The translations under genes were made by a program, and so were the position numbers. A DNA stretch of 64,000 nucleotides, taken from assembly GCF_017353515.1 (NCBI RefSeq), contig NZ_JAFMPY010000001.1:62001-126000 (forward strand). The letters are read 5' to 3'. The notes under the pieces were generated by a model that was not told the origin of the DNA, made no database searches, and saw only the letters and a list, made by a program, of their open reading frames with translations. Positions 43,855 to 52,596 of the stretch are shown here, in pieces; within the stretch, counting starts at the first letter, position 1; each line of letters begins with the position of its first letter. Origin of the DNA: Jiella sonneratiae (GTDB lineage Bacteria > Pseudomonadota > Alphaproteobacteria > Rhizobiales > Rhizobiaceae).

Positions 43855-46710
43855 ATGAGCGATTTCGACGAATCAGCCCCCGCGACCGCACCCCGTCCGG
43901 GCGGCATCGCGGCGCGGGCGATGGCCGCCCGCGGCACCGCGACACCGGACTATCTCGCCGGCCTCAACCCCGAGCAGCGCGCCGCGGTCGAGACCACCGA
44001 GGGCCCCGTCCTCGTCCTTGCCGGCGCCGGCACCGGCAAGACGCGGGTGCTGACGACGCGCATCGCCCACATCCTGTCGACCGGCAAGGCATGGCCCAGC
44101 CAGATCCTCGCCGTGACCTTCACCAACAAGGCGGCGCGCGAGATGAAGACGCGCATCGGCATGCTGGTCGGCGGCCAGGTCGAGGGCATGCCCTGGCTCG
44201 GCACCTTCCATTCGATCGGCGTCAAGATCCTCAGGCGCCATGCCGAACTCGTCGGGCTGAAGCCGAACTTCACCATCCTCGACACCGACGACCAGATCCG
44301 GCTGATCAAGCAGCTGATCCAGGCGGAGAACCTCGACGACAAGCGCTGGCCGGCCCGCACCTTCGCCACCATGCTCGACGGCTGGAAGAACAAGGGGCTT
44401 CTGCCGAAGGACATTCCGGAGGGCGACGCGCGGGCCTTCGCCGGCAAGGGCCGGCGGCTCTACGAGGCCTATCAGGCGCGGCTCTCGACGCTGAATGCCT
44501 GCGACTTCGGCGACCTGCTGATGCATCCGATCGCGCTGTTCAGGGCCAATCCGGACGTCCTCGCCGACTACCACCGCCGGTTCAAATACATCCTCGTCGA
44601 CGAGTACCAGGACACCAACGTCGCCCAGTATCTCTGGCTGCGGCTCCTGGCACAGCGGCCATCGAGAGGGCGGGAGGCCGAAACTGCGATCTCCCCCCTT
44701 GCGGGGGAGATCAGCGCTTCATCCGCGGCACGCATCCCGGCCGAAGGCCGCAAGGGCGACCGCCCGTCGGCCGGTCAGGCCGCGCCCCCGCGGAGCGAGC
44801 CGCGCAGCGGCGACAGCGCGAGCGAAAACAGACAGCAGCAAATTAATATTTGCTGCGTCGGCGACGACGACCAGTCGATCTATGGCTGGCGCGGCGCCGA
44901 GGTCGACAACATCCTCCGCTTCGACAAGGACTTTCCCGGCGCCACGGTGATCAGGCTCGAGCGCAACTACCGCTCCACCGGCCACATCCTCGGCGCCGCC
45001 TCGCACCTCATCGCCCACAACGAGGACCGGCTCGGCAAGACGCTGTTCACCGACAGGGCAGACCCCGAGGATCCGAAGGTCGAGGTCAATGCCGGCTGGG
45101 ACTCCGAGGAGGAGGCGCGGGCGATCGGCGAGGCGATCGAGGACCTGCAGCGGCGCGAGGACCACGACCTCAACGACATGGCGATCCTGGTGCGCGCCTC
45201 GTTCCAGATGCGCTCCTTCGAGGACCGCTTCGTGACGATGGGGCTGCCCTACCGCGTCATCGGCGGCCCGCGCTTCTACGAGCGCATGGAGATCCGCGAC
45301 GCCCTCGCCTATTTCCGCTGCGTCTCGCAGCCCGCCGACGACCTCGCCTTCGAGCGCATCGTCAACACCCCGAAGCGCGGCCTCGGCGACGCGACGGTGC
45401 GGCTCCTCCACGACTACGGCCGCGAGCGCGGCATCCCGCTGATCGCCGCCGCCGGCGAGATGACCGAGACCGAGGAGCTGAAGCCCAAGCCGCGCAACAC
45501 GCTGCGCTCGCTCGTCGCCGACTTCCGCCGCTGGTCGGACCTTTTGCCGACCATGAAGCACACCGAGCTCGCCGAGCAGATCCTCGAGGAGTCCGGCTAT
45601 ACCGAGATGTGGCAGAACGACCGCTCGGCCGAGGCGCCGGGGCGGCTGGAAAACCTCAAGGAGCTGATTCGCTCGATGGAGGAGTACGAGTCGCTTCCCT
45701 CCTTCCTCGAGCACGTCGCTCTGGTCATGGACGCCGAACAGGACGCCGAGCTCGACGCCGTCTCGATCATGACGCTGCATTCGGCCAAGGGGCTGGAATT
45801 CCAGACGGTCTTCCTGCCCGGCTGGGAGGAACGCCTGTTCCCCCACCAGCGGGCGCTCGACGAGGGCGGCAGATCGGGTTTGGAGGAAGAGCGCCGCCTC
45901 GCCTATGTCGGGCTGACGCGCGGCAAGCGGCGGGTGAAGATCTGGTTCGTCTCCAACCGCCGCATCCACGGCCTGTGGCAGTCGACCATCCCGTCGCGCT
46001 TCCTCGACGAACTGCCCGAGGCGCATGTCGAGGTGATGGAGGCGAACACCTCCTATGGCGGGTACGGGGCGTCCGGCTTCGGCGGCTACGGCGCCTCGCG
46101 CTGGGACGGGGCGAGCGCCTTCCGCGAGAGCGCCTATTCCACCCCCGGCTGGAAACGCGCCCAGGCGGCGCAGGCCGGCTTTGCCTCCGGCGCCGGCTTT
46201 GCCGAAAGCGGCCGCCAGCGCGGCGGCCCCTCGCGCGGCGGAGACGGCTGGTCGGGCGGCCGCACGCGCGAGATCACCTACGACGCCGAGCCCGGCTCCC
46301 GCGGCTCGGGGGGCCATCGGCAGGGCGGCAACGGTTCGCCTGACAACGCGTCCGGTTTTGCGGGGCGCATGCCTGATCCTCATCCTGAGGTGCGAGCGGA
46401 GCGAGCCTCGAAGGGCGAGGATCACGCGCAACCCTTCAGCCCCACTCCGGGCCGCGGCCACAACCAGCCTCCGAAGAAGGGCTTCGGCCTCTATTCCTCC
46501 GCCAAGCGCGGCGGCCCGCGCGAGATCCAGGGGGAGCTCGTCGCCAAATCCGTCGCCGCCGAGGACAGCCGTTTCGCCAAGGGCGACCGGGTCTTTCATC
46601 TCAAATTCGGCAACGGCACCGTCGCCTCCGTCGACGGCAACAAGCTCACCGTCGACTTCGACAAGGCCGGGCAGAAACGCGTGCTGGAGGGATTCGTCGA
46701 GGCAGTGTGA
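43855..46710 (+). CDS. uvrD: UvrD/PcrA-type DNA helicase with in-frame repeat insertions
   Basis: Superfamily 1 3'-5' DNA helicase for excision and mismatch repair, 951 residues. Walker A is AGAGTGKT near 58, followed by TFTNKAAREMK, DEYQDTN near 249, QSIYGWRGA, LERNYRST, LHSAKGLEF and AYVGLTRGK. The C-terminus ends in a Tudor/KOW-like FAKGDRVFHLKFGNGTV segment. About 62 residues (268-329) interrupt the normally short link between AQYLWLRLLAQ and NICCVGDDDQ; this DNA contains a perfect palindrome of the intergenic repeat type. A second repeat-like stretch falls in the disordered C-terminal part near 841-857. Motifs are otherwise intact, so the enzyme is probably active. Confidence 0.95.
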   Translation: MSDFDESAPATAPRPGGIAARAMAARGTATPDYLAGLNPEQRAAVETTEGPVLVLAGAGTGKTRVLTTRIAHILSTGKAWPSQILAVTFTNKAAREMKTRIGMLVGGQVEGMPWLGTFHSIGVKILRRHAELVGLKPNFTILDTDDQIRLIKQLIQAENLDDKRWPARTFATMLDGWKNKGLLPKDIPEGDARAFAGKGRRLYEAYQARLSTLNACDFGDLLMHPIALFRANPDVLADYHRRFKYILVDEYQDTNVAQYLWLRLLAQRPSRGREAETAISPLAGEISASSAARIPAEGRKGDRPSAGQAAPPRSEPRSGDSASENRQQQINICCVGDDDQSIYGWRGAEVDNILRFDKDFPGATVIRLERNYRSTGHILGAASHLIAHNEDRLGKTLFTDRADPEDPKVEVNAGWDSEEEARAIGEAIEDLQRREDHDLNDMAILVRASFQMRSFEDRFVTMGLPYRVIGGPRFYERMEIRDALAYFRCVSQPADDLAFERIVNTPKRGLGDATVRLLHDYGRERGIPLIAAAGEMTETEELKPKPRNTLRSLVADFRRWSDLLPTMKHTELAEQILEESGYTEMWQNDRSAEAPGRLENLKELIRSMEEYESLPSFLEHVALVMDAEQDAELDAVSIMTLHSAKGLEFQTVFLPGWEERLFPHQRALDEGGRSGLEEERRLAYVGLTRGKRRVKIWFVSNRRIHGLWQSTIPSRFLDELPEAHVEVMEANTSYGGYGASGFGGYGASRWDGASAFRESAYSTPGWKRAQAAQAGFASGAGFAESGRQRGGPSRGGDGWSGGRTREITYDAEPGSRGSGGHRQGGNGSPDNASGFAGRMPDPHPEVRAERASKGEDHAQPFSPTPGRGHNQPPKKGFGLYSSAKRGGPREIQGELVAKSVAAEDSRFAKGDRVFHLKFGNGTVASVDGNKLTVDFDKAGQKRVLEGFVEAV
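44656..44842. repeat. Palindromic-repeat insertion inside uvrD
   Basis: About 187 bp with no counterpart in typical UvrD. It includes GATCTCCCCC-CTTGC-GGGGGAGATC at 44688-44712, 10-bp perfect arms, the same core as intergenic repeats at 46770, 46881 and 47012. It is read in frame without a stop. Edges are approximate. Confidence 0.8.
46375..46423. repeat. Second palindromic repeat inside uvrD (C-terminal part)
   Basis: GATCCTC and GAGGATC end an imperfect hairpin containing GAGCGGAGCGAGCCTCGAAG. From memory, very similar elements are scattered between genes in many Hyphomicrobiales. Here it is translated as HPEVRAERASKGED. Confidence 0.7.
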
Positions 46711-47211
46711 GGCGCGCCCCGCGCGCCGGCCGACGTCGGCGGCATGCGCCCCCCTCTGGGCTGCCGCCCATCTCCCCCGCAAGGGGGGAGATCGACCCTT
46801 CGCCGGCACTCTCGCCCACTCTCCCCGCCGTCCGGATCGCGCAACGGCCCGAACCACCCAGGCGCCGCCAAAAGCCGCCCATCTCCCCCGCAAGGGGGGA
46901 GATCGACCCTTCGCCGGCACCCTCGCCCACTGCCCGCCGTCAATATCGCGAAACGGCCCGCGGCGCCCGATGCGCAGCGCCGAAGCCGCGCCCGGGCACG
47001 GCGATTGGCCTGATCTCCCCCCTTGTGGGGGAGATGCCCGGCAGGGCAGAGGGGGGTGTCTCGGCACCGCCCTCGCCGCTGCGTCATCCCCGGCCTTGCG
47101 CCGGGAACCATGCCGAACCGCCGGCCGCCGCTCGCTTGCGGGCCCCCGTCAGCCGTCAGATCGCCGCGAACACGGCCTCCTCGACGGCCACCTGCTCGAC
47201 CATGCGGACCG
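46711..47211. repeat. Repeat-rich spacer downstream of uvrD
   Basis: A 47-bp sequence at 46763-46809 recurs exactly at 46874-46920, and similarity continues about 40 bp further, giving a 111-bp tandem period. Each has the palindromic core ATCTCCCCC-gcaag-GGGGGGAGAT. A third related core is at 47012-47035 and a different CATCCCCGGC/GCCGGG element follows near 47084-47104. No gene is present in these 501 bp. Confidence 0.8.
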
Positions 47212-50200
47212 TCACGCCGCGCGCCGCGCGGCGAAGCGGCCGTCGCCGAGCGCCGTCACATGGCCGTAGCGGGCCAGCACGCTCAGCGCGTTCACGACGC
47301 GCGGCTCGATGCGCTTGCCGCCGCGCTTGAAGCTCCGCGCGATCTCTTCCGGCCCCATCGGCCGACCGCTGGCGATGAGCACCGCGTCGACGGCGAGCGG
47401 CTGTTCGGTGCGCTCGGTCGGGAAGGCCGGCTTGCCGGCGTCGATCGCCACCACCTGGTCTTCCAGTGCCAGCTCGCCGCTTTTCGCCGCCTTGCCCTTG
47501 GCAAAGCGCGGGATCTGGTAGTCCGGCCGCAGCCAGCGCACGTGCCCCGCCGCCTCCTCCTTCGCCCGCTCGGCGTTGAGCGCCACCAGACGCTCCAGAA
47601 TTTCCTCGTCGGAAAGGTCCGCCGGCCAGCCATAGGCCTCGGCGGTCAAGGCATCGATGGTCTCGTGAAGCTCTTTCAAAATCAGCACCAGCCCGCGCCG
47701 CTTGACGTCCTCCTCCTTCTCGCTCAGCGCCTCGCCGGATTTCAGCTTTTCCAGAACATTGTAGAGCCCGGTCAGGGTCAGGTCGGCATGCTCGGCCAGC
47801 ACCCGCTTGCGCGTTTCGTCCAGCTCCTCGCCGGCGGCGCGGAGTTTTTCGCGCAAGGGCTCGGAGGGATCGGGGAAGGGAAAGGGGTCGAAGCAGCGGG
47901 ATTTGACGTAGACAGGGTCGTTGCCGTAGCCAATCCAGCCGCCTGCCGTAACTGCCCAATACGTATGAACCCGAGAAGATAACATTGCTAAATGGCTTGC
48001 TTCAGAAGAGGCGATGATAAGTAACTTATTATCCGGAAGCACCGAGCCCTCTAAAAACTGGAAGACGCGGTGCTTCGCGGTCTCGACCGCAGCGATAAAC
48101 CGCCGCAGACCTGCCCAAGCGTCGCGAGCATCAGGGACATTCTCGCCGAACAACCACCAATTCTTTCGCCTGTATTCGCGCGGGTTTAGATCTCGCTCCG
48201 GCTTAACAGTTTCTATTACATGTTGATATACGGCTGGGTATCGCGTCCGGACTTCTTGATCAGTTAGTTCGAACAGATCGATGGCAAAGACGCCACGCGA
48301 GCGACCCGTGAGATCACGCCCGTTGCGATAGGGCCGAACCACCCGGTCAATATTTGGCGTATCGTCCTTCCCAAGCAACTTGGCTTGAGCGGACGTTAAT
48401 ATGAATCCCTTGCCATGCAGAACAACGCCACGCGAAGAGAGCCCCTTGTTTGCATCGAGTTTTGTTAGGGAAGATAGATCAACGCCAACGCTCAAATCCG
48501 AATTGACGCTTCCCTCCCGCCGCGCGAACACGATCTCCGGCTCATCCGTATCCAGCCCCTTCTCCGACACCGTCTCCAGCAGCACCCCGTCCCGCTTGCC
48601 CGCCTCCGCCACGGTCATGGCGATCCGCACCGCCGCGCTGTCCCGCGTCGCTTTCGTCCAGGGATGGTCGGGAATGGCGTAGACGAGGCTCGCCGGCGCC
48701 TTGGCGTTCAGGTGCTTCTCCATCACCCGGCGCTGGAACACCTGGGTGATCGAATTGGTGGTGACGAAGCCGAAGCGTTTCAGCTTCGTCTTCTTGCGGG
48801 TCAGGATATCCGCCGCCCGGTCCCACCAATACATGACGAAGTCCGCGCTCTCGTTCATCTTCACCGGCTTGTGCGCCTTCCACAGCGCCTCGGCATAAAG
48901 GGAGCCGAGCCGCGAGCGGATGTCCTTGCCGCCGATGAACGGCGGGTTTCCCACGATGAATTCCGCCTCCGGCCAGTCCGGCCGGCGCGGGTTGGGAAAC
49001 GTCTCCACCCGCTTGCCGTCCCGCTCCTCGACGGTCGGTAGCGGATATCCGTCCCAGGTCAGCACCGCGTCATAGCCTTCGGGACGGCCGAAATTGATGT
49101 TGCGGAACGCCTTCAGGATCGGCTCGGCGGGGTGGCCGTCTTTCGAGCGGTAATGCTGCTGGAGATAGCCGATCCAGACGACGAGTTCGGCGATGGCGGC
49201 GGCGCGCGGGTTGAGCTCCAGCCCGAGAAACTGGTGCGGGTCCACGGTCTCGCGTTCGAGGCCAAGGCTTTCCGTCGCGCCGAGGCGGGCGAGCGTCTCC
49301 AGCACCTCGCCCTCCAGCCGCTTCATCAGTTCGAGGCTGACATAGAGAAAATTGCCGGTGCCGCAGGCCGGATCGAGGACGCGGGTCTCGCACAGCCGGT
49401 GGAGAAAGCCGCGGACGATTTCGGCGGCCTTCTTCTCCTCGCCCTCCTCCTTGGCCGATTCCGCCCGCGTCAGCGCCTTGCGCCAGTCCTCGCGCAGCGG
49501 CTCCATGACGGTCACCTCGACCAGCCGCTGCACATAGGCGCGGGGCGTATAATGGGCGCCGAGGCGCTTCCTCTCGGTCTTTTCCAGCGCCTGTTCGAGA
49601 AGCGTGCCGAAGATTGCCGGGTCGACCTCGGTCCACTTCGCCTTCGCCGCCGCCAGAAGCTCGCCGATTTCCTCACGGCCGAGCGGAAAGGCGCGGGCAT
49701 CCTTGAAGAGATTGCCGTTGAAGTGGCGCAGATGCGTGCGGAAGGCCGAGTAGAAGCGCTTGTCGCGGACGGGCTCGTCCATCTTCGCCCACAGCTCTTC
49801 GAGAAGCGGAACGAAGGAGCCGGGGCTCTCCACGCAATCAGAGAGAAGTTCGGTGAACTTTCCCTTCGGGATCAGGTCGACGTCTTCGGCGAACATCGTG
49901 AAGATGCAGCGCATGAGGAAATGCGCCACGTCCTCGGCCGGGTGATCGGCCTCCAGCGCCTTCGAGACCTCCGCCAGCCTTTTGGCGATCTCGCGGGTGA
50001 CGCGGGCGGATTCCCTCGCCGGATCGAGGCTCTTCGGGTCGGTCCAGATCGTCGCGAGCCGTTGGCGGATCTCCGGCTTTTTCAGGTCTTCCAGATAGAT
50101 CCGAAACCCCTTGCGGTCGGGGAACTGGCCGTAGGCCCGGCCGGTGCCGGAGAAATCGGCGAAGATCTCCAGCGCGTTGCCGACGTCGCAGGTGATGAGG

Positions 50201-50634
50201 AAGGGCGGCGCCGGGTGGCTCGCATCGAGCAGGAAGACGTAGGTCTCCGCCTGTCGCCGGGCGTTCTGCATCATCACGTCCCAGCCCTTGGCCGCCGTGC
50301 GCCGGCCGAGCCGTTCGGGCTCCTCGCCGAACAGCGAAACCTGACCGGGAATGGCGTTCTTCATGCCCGGCAGGCGCGACTGCTTGGCTTCGAGGATGAA
50401 GCAGCCCTTCTTGTAGAGGTCGATGCGCTTGGGGGCCGTCGCGCCCTCGCTCTCGCGCGGGCGGACCGCCCGCTCGAACACGTAGTCGTTGAAGCCCTTC
50501 TCCGCCCCCGCCGGATCGGGCCGGGGAACGTCGAGGACGTCGCAGAGCTCGGCGAGAAACATCTGGTAGTTGGCACGCTCGGCCCCGCCCTCCCGCGCGG
50601 TCCAGCGTTCGATGAATGCGTCGATGTCGCCCAT
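47212..50634 (-). CDS. MmeI-like (type IIL) single-chain restriction-modification enzyme
   Basis: An 1140-residue protein combining nuclease, adenine-N6 methyltransferase and target recognition in one chain, a defence module. The N-terminus has the MmeI-type nuclease pattern Asp72-X9-Glu82-X-Lys84 (RIDLYKKGCFILEAK). Then comes an alpha-helical connector, the methyltransferase with SAM motif DPACGTGNF near 420 and catalytic NPPF near 560, and a recognition domain from about 690. The C-terminal 100 residues look winged-helix-like (PMGPEEIARSFKRGGKRIEP). G+C falls to 46 % over 47941-48060, within the presumed recognition part, against the GC-rich flanks. MmeI itself is about 920 residues, so this one is longer. 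No separate R, M or S gene is nearby. Solitary methylase function is an alternative, but the nuclease residues are intact. Confidence 0.85.
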   Translation of the reverse strand: MGDIDAFIERWTAREGGAERANYQMFLAELCDVLDVPRPDPAGAEKGFNDYVFERAVRPRESEGATAPKRIDLYKKGCFILEAKQSRLPGMKNAIPGQVSLFGEEPERLGRRTAAKGWDVMMQNARRQAETYVFLLDASHPAPPFLITCDVGNALEIFADFSGTGRAYGQFPDRKGFRIYLEDLKKPEIRQRLATIWTDPKSLDPARESARVTREIAKRLAEVSKALEADHPAEDVAHFLMRCIFTMFAEDVDLIPKGKFTELLSDCVESPGSFVPLLEELWAKMDEPVRDKRFYSAFRTHLRHFNGNLFKDARAFPLGREEIGELLAAAKAKWTEVDPAIFGTLLEQALEKTERKRLGAHYTPRAYVQRLVEVTVMEPLREDWRKALTRAESAKEEGEEKKAAEIVRGFLHRLCETRVLDPACGTGNFLYVSLELMKRLEGEVLETLARLGATESLGLERETVDPHQFLGLELNPRAAAIAELVVWIGYLQQHYRSKDGHPAEPILKAFRNINFGRPEGYDAVLTWDGYPLPTVEERDGKRVETFPNPRRPDWPEAEFIVGNPPFIGGKDIRSRLGSLYAEALWKAHKPVKMNESADFVMYWWDRAADILTRKKTKLKRFGFVTTNSITQVFQRRVMEKHLNAKAPASLVYAIPDHPWTKATRDSAAVRIAMTVAEAGKRDGVLLETVSEKGLDTDEPEIVFARREGSVNSDLSVGVDLSSLTKLDANKGLSSRGVVLHGKGFILTSAQAKLLGKDDTPNIDRVVRPYRNGRDLTGRSRGVFAIDLFELTDQEVRTRYPAVYQHVIETVKPERDLNPREYRRKNWWLFGENVPDARDAWAGLRRFIAAVETAKHRVFQFLEGSVLPDNKLLIIASSEASHLAMLSSRVHTYWAVTAGGWIGYGNDPVYVKSRCFDPFPFPDPSEPLREKLRAAGEELDETRKRVLAEHADLTLTGLYNVLEKLKSGEALSEKEEDVKRRGLVLILKELHETIDALTAEAYGWPADLSDEEILERLVALNAERAKEEAAGHVRWLRPDYQIPRFAKGKAAKSGELALEDQVVAIDAGKPAFPTERTEQPLAVDAVLIASGRPMGPEEIARSFKRGGKRIEPRVVNALSVLARYGHVTALGDGRFAARRAA

Positions 50635-50900
50635 GCCCGGCCCTGTGCTCCCCCGCCCGCTTCAAGCCGCCTGCCGCGACTCCCCCCTGCGCGTATAGGT
50701 TGGATGTCCAAAGGAGCCGATAATGCGGTTGATGACAAGTGACGCCTCCCGCAGGCAGGACAATCGCTCGAAGCCGGGGGCGCGCAGGGCGATTGGGCTG
50801 ATTTCCCCCCTTGCGGGGGATATGCCGGCAGGCAGAGGGGCGCGCGCCGGATATTGACCCGTCAGGGGGCACGCCAGGGGCACGAAAACGTTGAAAATGC

Positions 50901-51027
50901 GTCATCCTCGGGCTTGTCCCGAGGATCTGCTGCCGGCTCGGCGACAGAATCGCTGCCGTTTGGCCCCGGACCGCGAAGTGCCAAAAATCAACCCGCAGTA
51001 GATCCTGGGGACAAGCCCGAGGATGAC
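50901..51027. repeat. Intergenic palindromic repeat, family A copy 2 (127 bp)
   Basis: Begins GTCATCCTCGGGCTTGTCCC and ends CCCGAGGATGAC, in the same order and spacing as the copy at 11589-11716, with a shared interior CAGAATC and AATCAACCC. Confidence 0.85.
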
Positions 51028-51813
51028 GACGTGGCGATGTCAGCGCCCGAATGTCATCCGTCTTGGCAAATCGTTTTTGTTGAAGCCGGCATCCGCATCG
51101 AATGATCCGGCGAGATGAGTGCAGCTCGCAGTGCCCCGTCCTGAGAATGACGAAGCGTCGAGGCCGGCGCCGACATGCGCACTGAGGCCCGCTGAAGGAC
51201 GCCCTCTCTCCCCCTTGCGGGAGAGAAAGCGATTTCATCGGCTTAGGCGCGAAGCGGCTAAACGATAGAAATCGCAAGAGAGGGGTTTCACCCTGGCCGC
51301 GCATGCACCGTGGCATCGCCAATGCGCCCTCTTCTCGGTCGCGGCGGCTGAAGCGGGGATACCCCTCTCTTGCCATTCTCAAGGTTTGGACGACGCTGCG
51401 CGCCGCCCAACTCCTTGGAATGGCTTTCTCTCCCACGACGGGGAGAGAGGGCGCCTCCGGGAAAACCGCTGCCTTCGAAATAAAGATATCCCCACCCCCG
51501 CACCCCTCCCGTATCATCCCCCGACCGCCGGCCCACGGAACGGGCACGAATGATCACCGGGATCGTTCGGGGGTTCGGCGGGCGGTGTCCGCGGCGGTGC
51601 GCTCTTCCGGAGAGTGCCCGTCCCGGACGGTTGCGAGGCGCCGCTGGCCCCTCCTCGACTATGCGGGGGGTGCGGATCGGTCCGCTTGACCGGAGGCATC
51701 CGGGAAGCGCCAGCCGCCATCGCGACCACCCGTCCCCGTCGCGGCAGCGGCGGGGTGGCCCTAAAAGGCAGCGGGTGGAAGCGATGCATTCGCAAGGCCG
51801 TGAGCGCACCGCG

Positions 51814-51873
51814 CGGGATGCCGGAGGCGGACCGTAGACAAAAAAGTTCGGAGGGTCTGCCTCCGGCATCCCG
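51814..51873. repeat. Long inverted repeat with A-rich loop
   Basis: CGGGATGCCGGAGGC and GCCTCCGGCATCCCG are perfect complements, extended by GGACC/GGGTC, around a 20-nt loop containing AAAAAA. Could be a bidirectional terminator or a remnant of a mobile repeat. Confidence 0.75.
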
Positions 51874-51986
51874 TTGCCCGCCGTGTCAGGCGGGTAAAGC
51901 ATGGCGCCATCCCTTCGCGGCTTTTCGCCGGCGGGGCGGTCTTCGCGCGTCCCTGCCCCTGCCGGCCTTGCCGCGCGGCCCGCCGC

Positions 51987-52000
51987 TTGACCCAGATCAA
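51987..52000 (+). promoter_or_regulatory. FNR/FixK-type box
   Basis: TTGACCCAGATCAA differs by one base from the consensus TTGAT-N4-ATCAA. Its centre lies 65 bp before the ATG at 52058, a fitting place for activation by a CRP/FNR-family oxygen regulator. Confidence 0.6.
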
Positions 52001-52057
52001 CGCCGCCGGCGCCGGGCCGCGACACTCTGCCGGGAGCCATTTCCACAGGAGGGTACG

Positions 52058-52465
52058 ATGCCGAAACTGAAGGACTATCCCCTATCGTTCCGCCATGTCC
52101 GGCTGGAACTTGCCCGCGAAAAGGCCCGCTCGGACGCCGGCTATCTGACCGAGGGCCACCACGACGGCTACGACCTCGTGGTGCCGCTCGCCGAAGACGG
52201 CAGGCTCGACGCCGAGGCCTGGCAGAAGGCCAACGACAAATGCCGGGTGCGCCGCTTCGACGACGACGTGACCGACGCGGTCGGCATCCTCACCCGCGAC
52301 GAGGCGGGCCACTGGGTGTTCGACTACGACCGGGCGATCGATTCCGACGACGAGATCGGCTTCCGCTTCGAGGACGAGCGCTTCGTGCCGGGAGAATACG
52401 TCTCGGTGCTGCATGGCGGGGCCGAGCACACCTATCGCGTCGCCTTCGTGCGGGCCCTCGGCTGA
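52058..52465 (+). CDS. Conserved hypothetical acidic protein under a probable FNR/FixK box
   Basis: A 135-residue acidic soluble protein with no signal peptide or Cys, preceded by AGGAGGGTACG. Segments such as RLELAREKARSDAGYLTEGH, DGYDLVVPLAEDGRLD and FRFEDERFVPGEYVSVLHG look like a compact alpha/beta fold. I recall similar unnamed proteins in Alphaproteobacteria but no function. The upstream oxygen-regulator box suggests a role under low oxygen. Confidence 0.75.
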   Translation: MPKLKDYPLSFRHVRLELAREKARSDAGYLTEGHHDGYDLVVPLAEDGRLDAEAWQKANDKCRVRRFDDDVTDAVGILTRDEAGHWVFDYDRAIDSDDEIGFRFEDERFVPGEYVSVLHGGAEHTYRVAFVRALG

Positions 52466-52596
52466 GCCTCGCCGGCACCGGCTGAAGGTCGGGCGCCGGC
52501 ACCCGCGAGGCGATGCAAATCTTTCCGCCCTGCGCTTTCCACTGCGCCTGCCGGCACGATAAACTCGTCTGCCCGCAACCGAAGGGGGAAATTCTC

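Larger units (their letters stand above)
50635..52057. other. 1.4-kb gene-poor, repeat-rich spacer
   Basis: No convincing gene. It holds a degenerate TTCCCCCCTTGCGGGGGATA core near 50801-50820, the second family A repeat (50901-51027), a long imperfect hairpin with CTCTC-type ends near 51204-51285, related CTCTCTTGCC and GGGGAGAGAGGG pieces near 51364-51450, and a 20-bp inverted repeat at 51814-51873. The last 70 bp are the promoter of the next gene. Confidence 0.75.

Noticed and set aside
46763-47035. Possible CRISPR array
   Set aside because: Units are 111 bp apart with similar, not unique, intervening sequence, and no cas genes are present.
47212-50634. Reading the MmeI-like gene as an orphan methylase or DISARM/BREX component
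   Set aside because: The nuclease Asp-X9-Glu-X-Lys pattern is intact at the N-terminus and no DISARM or BREX partner genes are nearby.
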